Assembly (NCBI GenBank): GCA_942491665.1
Contig: CALOBR010000020.1
Span: forward strand, 1-64,000
Reading direction: 5' to 3'
DNA from: CAVQGZ01 sp942491665
GTDB lineage: Bacteria > Actinomycetota > Actinomycetes > Jiangellales > Jiangellaceae
DNA length: 64,000 nucleotides
A program made the position numbers and the translations under genes. The notes under the pieces were generated by a model. That model worked only from the letters and a program-made list of their open reading frames with translations, made no database searches and had not been told where the DNA came from. This document shows, one piece after another, positions 20,501 through 33,280 of this stretch; position 1 is the stretch's first letter; every line of letters starts with the position of its first letter.

Positions 20501-21472
20501 GTGATCACTGTGTGCGGCGAGATGGTGGCAGACCTGATCGAGCAGCCGGACGGGACGCTACGGCCGGTTCCCGGAGGCAGCCCGGCCAACACGGCCCTGG
20601 CCTGCGCTCGCCTCGGCGCCGACGTGGAGTTCCTCGGCAGGTTCGGCAACGACGTGTTCGGCGGGCGCGCTCGCGCACGCCTCATCGACAACCGCGTGGG
20701 CCTGAGCGCCAGCGTGGACGCCACCGAGCCATCCACCTTGGCCGTGGCAACGACCGACTCCGACGGTCACGCCACCTACGCATTCTGGACAAGCGGCACC
20801 GCCGACTGGCAGTGGACCGACGACGAGCTCGCCGCGGCACCCTCCCCCGGAACGCGCGCGGTGCACGCCGCCTCGGTCGCGTCGTGGACGCCGCCGGGGG
20901 CCCCAGCGATCATCGCCATGCTGGCGCGCGCTCGCCAGGCCGGCTGCCTGGTCTCCTACGACCCCAACATCCGGCCCGCGCTGGTGAACGCGGAGACTGC
21001 TGGGCTGATCAGGGCCGCCATCGCCACTGCGCACGTGGTCAAGGTGAGCGACGAGGACGTCACGACGCTGCACCCAGACACCGACCCGGTCGAGTCAGCG
21101 CGGGCGTGGCTCGACCTCGGCCCGTCGCTGGTCGTCGTGACCGCCGGTAGCGAGGGCGCTCGAGCAATGCGCCAAGGGCGCGACGACGTCGTCGTGCCGA
21201 GCGCGGCTGTCACGGTCGCCGACACGATCGGGGCCGGCGACACGTTCACCGCCGGGCTGCTGACGACGCTGCTCGACCTGATGCCTGCCGGCGGCGACCC
21301 CGCCGTCTCGCTGAGCGACCTCACCGACGCCGACGTCGCCACTGCGTTGCGAGCAGCCGCCGCGGCCGCGGGCATCACGGTGACCCGACCCGGATGCGAC
21401 CCGCCGAGTGCCACCGAGCTCGCCGCTGCGCTGGGAGCACCGACGCTGGCAGCACCGGCGCTGGGCGGCTGA
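20501..21472 (+). CDS. PfkB-family carbohydrate kinase (fructokinase-like)
   Basis: A 323-aa ribokinase-fold kinase. PGGSPANTALACARLG gives the N-terminal sugar-binding signature and TIGAGDTFTAGLL the C-terminal PfkB signature with the catalytic Asp. The best guess is a fructokinase, but ribose, KDG or other sugars are possible. The GTG at 20501 follows TACGGT by 6 nt (leaderless). It ends 2 bp before a convergent gene. Confidence 0.9.
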   Translation: MITVCGEMVADLIEQPDGTLRPVPGGSPANTALACARLGADVEFLGRFGNDVFGGRARARLIDNRVGLSASVDATEPSTLAVATTDSDGHATYAFWTSGTADWQWTDDELAAAPSPGTRAVHAASVASWTPPGAPAIIAMLARARQAGCLVSYDPNIRPALVNAETAGLIRAAIATAHVVKVSDEDVTTLHPDTDPVESARAWLDLGPSLVVVTAGSEGARAMRQGRDDVVVPSAAVTVADTIGAGDTFTAGLLTTLLDLMPAGGDPAVSLSDLTDADVATALRAAAAAAGITVTRPGCDPPSATELAAALGAPTLAAPALGG

Positions 21473-21474
21473 GG

Positions 21475-22128
21475 TCAGCGGCGACTCTTCTTGAGCAGCT
21501 TGCGCTTCACGTTGACGCTTCCGAAGAGCGCCACCCCGTTGACGACCACATGCGGCTTGCCCGGCTCGGGCTGCTCGTGCGGACCGTCGTACTCCCCCAG
21601 TACCCCGTTGCCCAGCGTGCTCACGGTGACGCCGTCCCCGATGAGAACCTTGACCTCCCCGAAGACGGCGTTGGCCTGAATGGACACCTCCGACGCCGCC
21701 AGTGACGCCTCGCGCAGGTCGAGCTCGACGGCACCGAACACCGCGACGCTCGCGAACTCGGCAGGAACCACCCACGCCCCGACCCGTTTGTTCTCGCTGA
21801 AGATGGCCACAGCGCTGTCGCTCGTCCCGCCGCCGATCACCACCTGATTGCCCTGCCTGGTTGCGGGCACGTTCGAGGTCTGCGGCGGCGCGGGCATGCC
21901 CGGAACACGTGCCCCCGGCAGGTCGTGCACTGCGGCCTCGAGCTCGCGATACGTCCGAGCGGCGTAGACGACGTCGAGGCGCTCGAGCAGCTCGTCCAGG
22001 GTCAGGCGCCCGTCGCCGGCCGCCTGGCGCACGACCTCGGCCACCAGCTCGCGCTCGGCGTCCGAGCACCGCAGGTCGCGCGGGTCGGCCGCTGCTCCCG
22101 GCTCTCCGCGGGGCTCGACGTCGCTCAC
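21475..22128 (-). CDS. DUF1707 and LiaF-like cell-wall-stress domain protein
   Basis: A 217-aa protein. Residues about 15-70 are a DUF1707 domain (RCSDAERELVAEVVRQAAGDGRLTLDELLERLD) with the aspartate/arginine pattern of that family. After a proline-rich linker the C-terminus resembles the LiaF/DUF2154 beta-helix (NKRVGAWVVPAEFASVAVFGAVELDLREA). No membrane helix is obvious. LiaF-like proteins modulate envelope-stress two-component systems; the role here is unproven. GTG at 22128 with TACCGT 7 nt upstream suggests a leaderless start. Confidence 0.82.
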   Translation of the reverse strand: MSDVEPRGEPGAAADPRDLRCSDAERELVAEVVRQAAGDGRLTLDELLERLDVVYAARTYRELEAAVHDLPGARVPGMPAPPQTSNVPATRQGNQVVIGGGTSDSAVAIFSENKRVGAWVVPAEFASVAVFGAVELDLREASLAASEVSIQANAVFGEVKVLIGDGVTVSTLGNGVLGEYDGPHEQPEPGKPHVVVNGVALFGSVNVKRKLLKKSRR

Positions 22129-22188
22129 TGCTCAGACGGTACTCATCGCAGCGGCTCCGTACAGCGCTCGGGCTGGTGCGGTCGCACT

Positions 22189-22340
22189 TCAGGGGCTCGT
22201 GAAGGACCTCGAGTCGTTGCCCGCCGTGGACGGACTCGATCTCGACGCGCGTCCGGGCATCTGCATGGGTCTGCCCGGGCCCAACGGGGCTGGCGAAGCC
22301 GACCACCCCGCTGTTCCCGAGGTACTGGGGGGTATGGCTG
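22189..22340 (+). pseudogene. Relic of an ABC-transporter ATPase N-terminus
   Basis: The frame beginning near 22189 reads GLVKDLES, AVDGLDLDARPG and GLPGPNGAGE, which matches the start and Walker A of a drug/daunorubicin-type ABC ATPase (usually VDGLDL, then GLLGPNGAGKTT). After GAG, a one-base shift gives AGKPTT, completing a damaged Walker A. The likeness then ends. No signature motif, Walker B or permease follows before the fumarase promoter. It is a decayed fragment of about 45 codons. TAGGCT of the next gene's promoter lies just downstream. Confidence 0.65.
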
Positions 22341-22397
22341 ACCTTCGTTCGGTAGGAGGGCGTCAGGTCGCCGACTCTTCCCTCGTAGGCTCAGGGG

Positions 22398-24062
<1,665 letters not shown>

Positions 24063-24068
24063 GCCCCG

Positions 24069-24551
24069 TCAGGCCTGCGAACGAGGCACCAGACGCGGCA
24101 CCAGACGCGGGACCCGGGAGGCATAGGCGTCGTAGGCGTCGCCGAACCGCTCGCGCAGCAGGCCCTCCTCGTAGCCGGACTTCACGTGCAGCACGAGCGA
24201 CAGCCCCACGAACCCGATCAGGGGCTCGGGACGCGCCGCCAGCACCGCCCCGGCGGCCGAGCCCACGAGCACCGCGGCGTAGATCGGGTGGCGCACCAGC
24301 CGGTAGGCGCCGGCCGTCCGGAGCTCGGCCCGCTGTGCCGGGCGCGGGTGCACCCGCAAGAACCGGCCGAGCCCGCCGGCACCCCACAGCCCGAGCAGCA
24401 CGGCACCCGCGATGACGACCCAGCAGCCGGCGACGACCCACCCCGGCAGGCTCCACATCGGCGGGGCGGGCCACAGCCAGACCACAGCGAGGCAGACGAC
24501 CTGGGCGGCCACCAGCCATGTGCCGCGGTCCAACCGACGTGCATCTGCCAC
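24069..24551 (-). CDS. Isoprenylcysteine carboxyl methyltransferase-like membrane protein
   Basis: A 160-aa polytopic protein with about four helices and the ICMT/PEMT-type C-terminal motif: GAYRLVRHPIYAAVLVG, then KSGYEEGLLRERFGDAYDAY. Bacterial members methylate small or lipid substrates; the real substrate is unknown. The GTG at 24551 follows TACGGT by 7 nt. It sits between the two fumarase genes on the other strand. The C-terminus has a short duplicated PRLVPRLVPR. Confidence 0.85.
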   Translation of the reverse strand: MADARRLDRGTWLVAAQVVCLAVVWLWPAPPMWSLPGWVVAGCWVVIAGAVLLGLWGAGGLGRFLRVHPRPAQRAELRTAGAYRLVRHPIYAAVLVGSAAGAVLAARPEPLIGFVGLSLVLHVKSGYEEGLLRERFGDAYDAYASRVPRLVPRLVPRSQA

Positions 24552-24618
24552 GGGCGACACCGTAGGCCGAGAGCTGCAAGCGTGGGCGCACGACGCCGGC
24601 GCGCAGCAAGATGAAGCC

Positions 24619-26058
24619 ATGACCCGGCAGCCCCACCGCGAGATGCGTACCGAGCACGACACCATGGGCGAGGTGCAGGTGCCCGTGGACGCCCTCTGGC
24701 GGGCGCAGACGCAGCGGGCCGTAGAGAACTTCCCGATCTCCGGGCAGCGCCTCGACCCAGCGATCATCGAGGCGTTGGCGCTACTCAAGGGTGCCGCCGC
24801 CACCGTGAACGCCCGCCTCGGCGTCATCGACGCCGAGGTCGCCGACGCCATCGAGCAAGCAGCACGCGAGGTCGCCGACGGTGAGCATGCCGAGGAGTTC
24901 CCGGTCGACGTCTACCAGACCGGGTCGGGCACCAGCACGAACATGAACGTCAACGAGGTTCTCGCCACGCTGGCCGAGCGGGGGCTCGGGCGGCCCGTTC
25001 ACCCCAACGACGACGTGAACGCCGGCCAGTCGAGCAACGACACGTTTCCCACGGCGCTGCACCTCGCCGCCGCAATCCAGGTCACCGAGGTCACGCTGCC
25101 CGGGCTGGAGCACCTCGCGACCAGCCTCGACGCCAAGGCCCACGAGCTCGCAGCAGTCGTCACCGTGGGCCGCACGCACCTGATGGACGCCACGCCCGTC
25201 ACACTGGGCCAACGGTTCAGCGGCTATGCCGCCCAGGTCGAGCATGCCGTCGCGCGAATCGTGGCCACCCTGCCGCGACTGCTGGACGTTCCCCTCGGCG
25301 GTACCGCCGTCGGTACCGGGGTCAACGCCGCACCGGGGTTCGCCGTCGACGTCATCAGCCGCCTCGCCGAGCAGACCGGGCTCGACCTGCGTGAGGCGCC
25401 GAACCACTTCGAGGCCCACGCCGCGCGTGACGGGCTCGTCGAGACCAGCGCCGCCTTACGCGGCGCGGCGGTGTCGCTCACCAAGATCTGCAACGACCTG
25501 CGCTGGATGGGCTCCGGGCCCCGCGGCGGGCTCGGCGAGATCGCGCTGCCCGATCTTCAACCCGGGTCGTCCATCATGCCGGGCAAGGTCAACCCGGTGC
25601 TGCCCGAGGCCACGCTGATGGTGTGCGCCCGGGTCGTGGGCAACGACGCAACGATCGCATGGGCGGGCGCATCGGGGTCGTTCGAGCTGAACGTGGCCAT
25701 GCCGGTGATGGGCCAGGCGCTCATCGAGTCGGCCCGCCTGCTCGGACGCAGCGCCGACCTGCTGGCCGCCCGCTGCGTCGACGGCATCACCGCGCACGCC
25801 GAGCACGCCCGGGCGATGGCCGAGGGCTCGCCCGCCATCGTCACCCCGCTCAACCGCTACCTGGGCTACGAGGCCGCCGCCGCGGTGGCCAAGCGCGCGC
25901 TCGCCGAGCAGCGCAGCATCCGCGAGGTCGTGCTCGACGAGGGCCACGTCGACCGTGGCGTCCTCACCGAGCAGCAGCTCGACGAGGCGCTCGACGTGCT
26001 GGCCATGACCCGGCCCCCGTCCATACCTACTGTGGCAGGTCCTCCAGCATCTCGGTGA
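24619..26058 (+). CDS. fumC: Class II fumarate hydratase FumC
   Basis: A 479-aa member of the aspartase/fumarase superfamily. The signature GSSIMPGKVNPV is present with the flexible catalytic loop; THLMDATPVTLGQ and GTSTNMNVNEV are also clear. It is iron-free and stable to oxygen, unlike the class I enzyme nearby. The ATG at 24619 is used (CAAGAT 6 nt upstream). Its last 32 bp overlap the convergent phoH gene. It is the backbone fumarase in mycobacterial relatives. Confidence 0.95.
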   Translation: MTRQPHREMRTEHDTMGEVQVPVDALWRAQTQRAVENFPISGQRLDPAIIEALALLKGAAATVNARLGVIDAEVADAIEQAAREVADGEHAEEFPVDVYQTGSGTSTNMNVNEVLATLAERGLGRPVHPNDDVNAGQSSNDTFPTALHLAAAIQVTEVTLPGLEHLATSLDAKAHELAAVVTVGRTHLMDATPVTLGQRFSGYAAQVEHAVARIVATLPRLLDVPLGGTAVGTGVNAAPGFAVDVISRLAEQTGLDLREAPNHFEAHAARDGLVETSAALRGAAVSLTKICNDLRWMGSGPRGGLGEIALPDLQPGSSIMPGKVNPVLPEATLMVCARVVGNDATIAWAGASGSFELNVAMPVMGQALIESARLLGRSADLLAARCVDGITAHAEHARAMAEGSPAIVTPLNRYLGYEAAAAVAKRALAEQRSIREVVLDEGHVDRGVLTEQQLDEALDVLAMTRPPSIPTVAGPPASR

Positions 26059-27322
26059 CCAGCGCGGCGATCGCCGAGCGCTCCGAGCGGTTCAGGGTGA
26101 CGTGGGCGAACAGCGGGTGGCCCTTCAGCTTCTCCACGACCGCCACGACGCCGTCGTAGCGGCCGACCCGCAGGTTGTCGCGCTGGGCCACGTCGTGGGT
26201 GAGCACCACCCGGGCGTTGGCCCCCATCCGTGACAGCACCGTCAGCAGCACGTTGCGCTCCAACGACTGCGCCTCGTCCACGATGACGAACGAGTCGTGC
26301 AGCGACCGTCCGCGGATGTGCGTCAGGGGCAGCACTTCGAGCATGCCGCGCCCGATCACCTCCTCGACCACGTCCTGCGTCGTCACCGAGGTCAGCGTGT
26401 CGTAGACGGCCTGGCCCCAGGGGTTCATCTTCTCGGCCTCGCTACCGGGCAAGTAGCCCAGCTCTTGACCGCCGACGGCGTAGATGGGGCGGAAGACGAC
26501 CACCTTCTGGTGGATCCGGCGCTCCAGCACGCTCTCCAGCCCCGCGCACAACGCCAGTGCTGACTTGCCGGTGCCCGCACGCCCGCCGAGGCTGATGATG
26601 CCGATATCAGGGTCGAGCAGCAGGTCGAGGGCCACGCGCTGCTCCGCGGAGCGTCCGCGAAGCCCGAACACCTCTCGGTCTCCGCGCACGAGCCGCACGC
26701 GCTTGTCGGCGGTGACCCGGCCCAGGCCGCTCCCGCGTTCGCTCAGCAGCACCAAACCGGTGTGGCAGGGCAGGTCGCGGGCCTCCTCCAGGTCGGCGAT
26801 CCCGCCGTCGTACAGCTCGTCCAGCACGGACGCGGCAACCTCGACCTCGGCCATGCCCGTCCAGCCCGACTCGACGACGGTCTCGGCTCGGTACTCCTCG
26901 GCGTGCAGCCCCACCGATGACGCCTTGACCCGCATGGGCAGGTCCTTGGAGACGAGCGTGACGTCGTAGCCCTCCGCCTGCAGGTTGCGGGCGACGGCGA
27001 GAATGCGGCTGTCGTTGTCGCCAAGGCGAAAGCCGGGCGGGAGCACGTCGGCGTCGGTGTGGTTCAGCTCGACCCGCAGAGTTCCACCGTGGCTGCCCAC
27101 GGCGAGCGGGGCGTCCAGGCGACCGTGCTCGATACGCATCTCGTCCAGCAGACGCAGTGCGGCGCGGGCGAAGTAGCCGAGCTCGGGGTGGTGGCGCTTG
27201 GCCTCCAGCTCGGTGATCACGACGACAGGCAGCACCACTTCGTGCTCGTCGAAGCGGAGCAGAGCATACGGATCAGACAGCAGCACGCTGGTGTCGATCA
27301 CATACGTCCGTCGTCCGGGCAT
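26027..27322 (-). CDS. PhoH-family protein with N-terminal PIN domain (PhoH2-like)
   Basis: A 431-aa fusion of a PIN RNase domain (residues about 5-140: YVIDTSVLLSDPYAL, ELEAKRHHPELG, GDNDSRILAVARNL) and a PhoH ATPase/helicase domain (Walker A GRAGTGKSALAL; FVIVDEAQSLERNVLLTVLSRMG). Mycobacterial PhoH2 unwinds and cleaves RNA. The ATG at 27322 is preceded by GAGAGGAG, a canonical ribosome-binding site. The 3' end overlaps fumC by 32 bp. Confidence 0.94.
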   Translation of the reverse strand: MPGRRTYVIDTSVLLSDPYALLRFDEHEVVLPVVVITELEAKRHHPELGYFARAALRLLDEMRIEHGRLDAPLAVGSHGGTLRVELNHTDADVLPPGFRLGDNDSRILAVARNLQAEGYDVTLVSKDLPMRVKASSVGLHAEEYRAETVVESGWTGMAEVEVAASVLDELYDGGIADLEEARDLPCHTGLVLLSERGSGLGRVTADKRVRLVRGDREVFGLRGRSAEQRVALDLLLDPDIGIISLGGRAGTGKSALALCAGLESVLERRIHQKVVVFRPIYAVGGQELGYLPGSEAEKMNPWGQAVYDTLTSVTTQDVVEEVIGRGMLEVLPLTHIRGRSLHDSFVIVDEAQSLERNVLLTVLSRMGANARVVLTHDVAQRDNLRVGRYDGVVAVVEKLKGHPLFAHVTLNRSERSAIAALVTEMLEDLPQ

Positions 27323-27364
27323 GGACGACTCCTCTCTGGTCAGGGTCGGGGTACCAACGATTGC

Positions 27365-28126
27365 TCAGCCTCCGAACCTTCGCTCGCGCTGCTCGTACGC
27401 GCGAAGGGCTCGGAGGAAGTCGACGCGCCGGAAGTCCGGCCACATGGCTTCGCAGAAGTAGAACTCGCTGTGCGCGCTCTGCCACATGAGGAAGCCGGAG
27501 AGACGCTGCTCACCAGAGGTGCGAATCACCAGGTCGGGGTCGGGCTGCCCGCGCGTGTAGAGGTGCGCGGCGATGTGCTCGACGCTCAGCTGCTCGGCCA
27601 GGTCGGCCAAGGACGTCCCCGCGTCGGAGTGCTCGGCGAGCAGCGACCGGACGGCGTCGGCGATCTCCTCACGCCCGCCGTAGCCGACGGCGACGTTGAC
27701 CAGCATGCCGTCGATGTCGGCGGTGCGGTCGGCGGCATCCTTCAGCGTGCGGTGCAGGGACGCCGGCAGCACGTCCGGGGAGCCGACCAGGTGAACTCGC
27801 CAGCGGCGCGTGTCGGCGATCGAGTCGACGGCCCGCTCGATGATGGACACGAGGGCTTCGAGCTCGGTGGCGGGACGAGCGAGGTTGTCGGTCGACAGCA
27901 TCCAGAGGGTGACCAGCTCGACGCCGGCGTCGTCGCACCACCCGAGAAACTCGACGATCTTGGCCGCGCCCCGTTCGTGGCCGGTGCTCGCATCGAAGCC
28001 GGCGCTGCGGGCCCAGCGTCGGTTGCCGTCCAAGATGACGCCGACGTGGTGCGGCAGCTTGGCCGGGTCGAGCGAGCGTGCAAGTCGGCGCTCGTACACC
28101 CCGTAGGCGAGGTCGGTCAGCGCCAC
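27365..28126 (-). CDS. Cis (Z)-prenyl diphosphate synthase
   Basis: A 253-aa UppS-superfamily enzyme: VGVILDGNRRWAR (catalytic Asp), WMLSTDNLARP, LVIRTSGEQRLSGFLMWQ and SEFYFCEAMWPDFR. Its position next to hemolysin III and the thioredoxin-like gene matches mycobacterial Rv1086, which makes (2Z,6E)-farnesyl diphosphate rather than the long decaprenyl chain, so the short-chain product is favoured by context. GTG at 28126 follows TAGCCT by 6 nt (leaderless). It precedes phoH by 42 bp in the same direction. Confidence 0.92.
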   Translation of the reverse strand: MALTDLAYGVYERRLARSLDPAKLPHHVGVILDGNRRWARSAGFDASTGHERGAAKIVEFLGWCDDAGVELVTLWMLSTDNLARPATELEALVSIIERAVDSIADTRRWRVHLVGSPDVLPASLHRTLKDAADRTADIDGMLVNVAVGYGGREEIADAVRSLLAEHSDAGTSLADLAEQLSVEHIAAHLYTRGQPDPDLVIRTSGEQRLSGFLMWQSAHSEFYFCEAMWPDFRRVDFLRALRAYEQRERRFGG

Positions 28127-28147
28127 GTTTTCAGGCTACCTGGGCCC

Positions 28148-28230
28148 GGGCTCGAGCCCAGGGCCAAATGGGTGAGCGTCGCGTAAGTTACGCATCAGTA
28201 GGTTGGTGCTCGCGAGCCGACGTCGGCTCG
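28148..28230 (+). promoter_or_regulatory. Palindrome-rich promoter region of the hemolysin III gene
   Basis: Three palindromes precede the gene: GGGCTCGAGCCC (28148-28159), GCGTAA-G-TTACGC (28181-28193) and the perfect 18-bp CGAGCCGACGTCGGCTCG (28213-28230). TAGGTT (28199-28204) is a likely -10 box. The middle palindrome overlaps the -35 zone and could be a TetR/GntR-type operator. The last would form a hairpin at the start of the mRNA leader. Confidence 0.5.
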
Positions 28231-28264
28231 GCGGGCCAGGGCGGACCACGACAGGACGGGTGCG

Positions 28265-29014
28265 ATGGACAACGACTCCAAGGTCGAGCGCAGCACCCGC
28301 GACCGGGCCGAGGCCGCCTACGACGCGTTCGCCGACCGCGTCGAGACCCGCATGCAGGAGGCTCTCGACAGGCTGCCCGCCGACGTCAAGCCGAAGCTAC
28401 GTGGCTGGCTGCACCTGGTCGCCATCCCGGTGTCTGCGCTGCTCTGCCTGGTTCTGCTGGTCGTCGCTGACGACCCGGCCGACCGGCTGGCCGTCGCCGT
28501 GTACACCGCGACCAGCGTGCTGCTGTTCTCGGTGAGTGCGGTGTACCACCGGGGCTCGTGGAGCCCGCGCATGGAGGGCTTCTTGCGTCGGCTCGACCAC
28601 GCGAACATCTTCTTGATCATCGCCGGCACCTACACCCCCTACGCCGTGCTGCTGCTGTCGCCGGAACGGGCACGGCTGCTCATGGTTCTGGTGTGGGGCG
28701 GAGCGGTCGCCGGTGTGTTCTTCCGCCTCTTCTGGCTCGGCGCGCCGCGCTGGACCTACGTCACCGCCTACATCGCACTCGGATGGGTGGCGCTGTTCTT
28801 CATCGGTGACCTGGTCGAGGCGGGTGGCTGGGTCATCCTCGTGCTCATGCTGCTCGGCGGGCTTCTCTACACGGTCGGGGCTGTCGTCTACGCGACGAAG
28901 AAGCCCGACCCGAGCCCCCGGTGGTTCGGCTACCACGAGGTGTTCCACGCACTCACGATCGGGGCATGGCTGGCGTTCTACGCCGGCATCGCGGTGAGCC
29001 TCGCTCGCGCCTGA
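28265..29014 (+). CDS. trhA: Hemolysin III family (PAQR) membrane protein
   Basis: A 249-aa protein with a soluble N-terminus of about 55 residues, then seven predicted helices. PAQR/HlyIII motifs are present: SAVYHRGSW in helix 2, RLDHANIFLIIAGTYTPYA, and WFGYHEVFHALTIGAW with the metal-binding histidines. Bacterial TrhA proteins affect membrane energetics and fluidity; true haemolysis is not implied. AGGACGGG lies upstream of the ATG. It is the Rv1085c counterpart in the conserved block. Confidence 0.9.
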   Translation: MDNDSKVERSTRDRAEAAYDAFADRVETRMQEALDRLPADVKPKLRGWLHLVAIPVSALLCLVLLVVADDPADRLAVAVYTATSVLLFSVSAVYHRGSWSPRMEGFLRRLDHANIFLIIAGTYTPYAVLLLSPERARLLMVLVWGGAVAGVFFRLFWLGAPRWTYVTAYIALGWVALFFIGDLVEAGGWVILVLMLLGGLLYTVGAVVYATKKPDPSPRWFGYHEVFHALTIGAWLAFYAGIAVSLARA

Positions 29015-29079
29015 GGCCCGGTGACGGCAGCCCCTGCGAAGGGCGCGTACCGCGGCGCTGGAAACCCTACGGTGGGCAC

Positions 29080-30724
29080 ATGAGCATCGACCCGCGCGCC
29101 GGCACACCTGCCCAGCCCGGCGACCTGGTGGACCTGGCCCGTCTGGTCACCGCCTACTACAGCGAGCACCCCGACCTCGCCGACCCGGCGCAACGCGTCG
29201 CCTTCGGAACGTCCGGTCACCGTGGCTCGGCGCTGCGCGGCTCGTTCAACGACGACCACATCGCCGCGACCACGCAGGCGATCTGTGAGTACCGGGCCGC
29301 GAACGGCATCGACGGGCCCGTGTTCGTGGGCCGCGACACCCACGCGCTCTCCGACCCCGCCCAGGTGAGTGCACTGGAGGTGCTGGCTGCCAACGGCGTC
29401 ACGACACTGCTGGACGTCGCCGACCGCTACACCCCGACGCCGGCCCTGTCGCACGCGATCCTTCGGCACAACAAGGGACGGGTCAGCGGCCCCGGCCTCG
29501 CCGACGGCATCGTCGTGACCCCGTCGCACAACCCGCCACCCGATGGTGGGTTCAAGTACAACCCGCCCAACGGCGGTCCGGCCGACACCGACGTGACCCG
29601 CTGGATCCAGGACCGCGCCAACGAGCTGCTCGATGCCGGCCTGGACGGGGTCGCGCGCATCCCGTACGCGCGCGCACGCGCCGCTGACACGACCGGCACG
29701 TACGACTACCTCGGCGCCTACGTGGACGACCTGCCGTCGGTGGTGAACATCGAGGCCATTCGGTCAGCCGGCGTGCGCATCGGCGCCGACCCCATGGGTG
29801 GGGCCGCGGTGGACTACTGGGGCGCCATCGCCGAGCGGCACAACCTGGCTCTCGACGTGGTCAACCCGCTGGTGGACGGCACGTTCCGGTTCATGACGCT
29901 GGACTGGGACGCCAGGATCCGCATGGACTGCTCCTCCCCGCACGCGATGGCGTCGCTCATCGACCGCGTCACCGGCCCGAAGGCCACCGCGGGCTACGCC
30001 CTGGCAACCGGCAACGACGCCGACGCCGACCGGCACGGCATCGTCACCCCCGACGGCGGGCTGATGAACCCCAACCACTACCTCGCGGTCGCGATCAGCT
30101 ACCTGTACCAGAACCGTCCCGGGTGGCCGGGTGACGCGGGCATCGGCAAGACGCTGGTGTCGTCGTCCATGATCGACCGTGTTGCCGCCGACCTGGGACG
30201 ACGCCTCGACGAGGTGCCCGTCGGCTTCAAGTGGTTCGTCCCCGGGCTGCAGGACGGGTCTATCGGATTCGGTGGCGAGGAGAGCGCCGGCGCGTCGTTC
30301 CTACGCATGGACGGCACGACGTGGACCACGGACAAGGACGGCCTGCTGCTCTGCCTGCTCGCCGCCGAGATCATCGCCGTCACCGGCCGCTCCCCCAGCG
30401 AGCACTACGCCGACCTCACGCAGCGCCACGGGGCCCCGGCCTACGCCCGCATCGACGCCCCCGCCACCCGTGCGGAGAAGGCGAAGCTGGGCGCGCTGTC
30501 CCCCGACCAGGTGAGCGCTACTACGCTGGCCGGCGACCCGATCACGGCCGTGCTCACCAAGGCGCCCGGCAACGGGGCGGCGATCGGCGGTCTGAAGGTG
30601 ACCACCGACCACGGCTGGTTCGCTGCCCGTCCGTCGGGCACCGAGGACGTGTACAAGATCTACGGCGAGTCGTTCCGCGGACCGGAGCACCTGGCCGAGA
30701 TCCAGGACGAGGCCCGATCCGTGG

Positions 30725-30747
<23 letters not shown>
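29080..30747 (+). CDS. pgm: Phosphoglucomutase (alpha-D-glucose-1-phosphate specific)
   Basis: A 555-aa enzyme interconverting glucose 1-phosphate and glucose 6-phosphate. VAFGTSGHRGSAL is the N-terminal signature. The phosphoserine loop is VVTPSHNPPPDGG, the metal loop GNDADADRHG, the sugar-binding loop GGEESAGASF and the phosphate-binding loop RPSGTEDVYKIY. TACGGT 6 nt before the ATG suggests a leaderless start. It ends inside the convergent DUF255 gene (23-bp overlap). Confidence 0.95.
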
Positions 30748-32755
<2,008 letters not shown>

Positions 32756-32921
32756 CCGTGCGACCGTACCGGCGTCCGGTGACGAGGACGAGCGCTGGGA
32801 ACCGACCTGCCCCGGCAGGCATCCCACCATCACCCGACACGAGAGCTCCCCATGTGGTGGCCGTCCTCAGCGACAGTCTCACCGCGAAGGCGCGGCACGC
32901 GCGGGTGTGCCGCCGTACCGC

Positions 32922-33006
32922 AATCCCCACATTCGGGGCGTCTACCCGGCCTTGCTCAGAGGTATGCCCAGGTCAAATCGCTGCATGATCAGCGAATGTG
33001 GGGATT
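32922..33006. repeat. 85-bp palindromic element
   Basis: AATCCCCACATTCG (32922-32935) is perfectly inverted as CGAATGTGGGGATT (32993-33006). Allowing 3 mismatches the arms extend to 21 bp, both beginning GTAC at the outer ends (32915 and 33013). The centre is 57 nt. It lies in a 286-bp gap (32756-33041) without other recognisable content, upstream of a small membrane-protein gene. The span equals that of the palindrome at 839-923, and GGTATGC occurs inside both. Function unknown. Confidence 0.65.
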
Positions 33007-33041
33007 CACGTACAGGCGACGAGCCGACCCGACGAGGCGGC

Positions 33042-33236
33042 ATGGTCCCCACGAGGCGGACTCGCTCGGTGGACTTCGGCGAGCGGGTACAGGCCGGTGT
33101 GGTGCTGGACGTTGTGGCCACCGGCGCATTGCTGGTCTGGGCTCTGGACGAGGTGGTGCGTGGCGTCAACACGTTCCGGCACATGCTCGGCGCAGGCGTC
33201 CTGCTGTTCGTAATCACGGGGCTGGTCGCCGGGTAG
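33042..33236 (+). CDS. Small two-helix membrane protein, 64 aa
   Basis: I do not recognise the family. After a basic N-terminus (VPTRRTRSVDFGERV) come two hydrophobic segments, VVLDVVATGALLVWALDEVV and MLGAGVLLFVITGLVAG. The composition is natural for a membrane protein and the codon bias fits its neighbours. The start ATG at 33042 has no strong ribosome-binding site; later starts are possible. It lies just downstream of the 85-bp palindrome. Confidence 0.5.
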   Translation: MVPTRRTRSVDFGERVQAGVVLDVVATGALLVWALDEVVRGVNTFRHMLGAGVLLFVITGLVAG

Positions 33237-33280
33237 CCGTCGGCGCTGAGCCGGGGGCGCGCTGCGCGCAAGCAGCAGTC

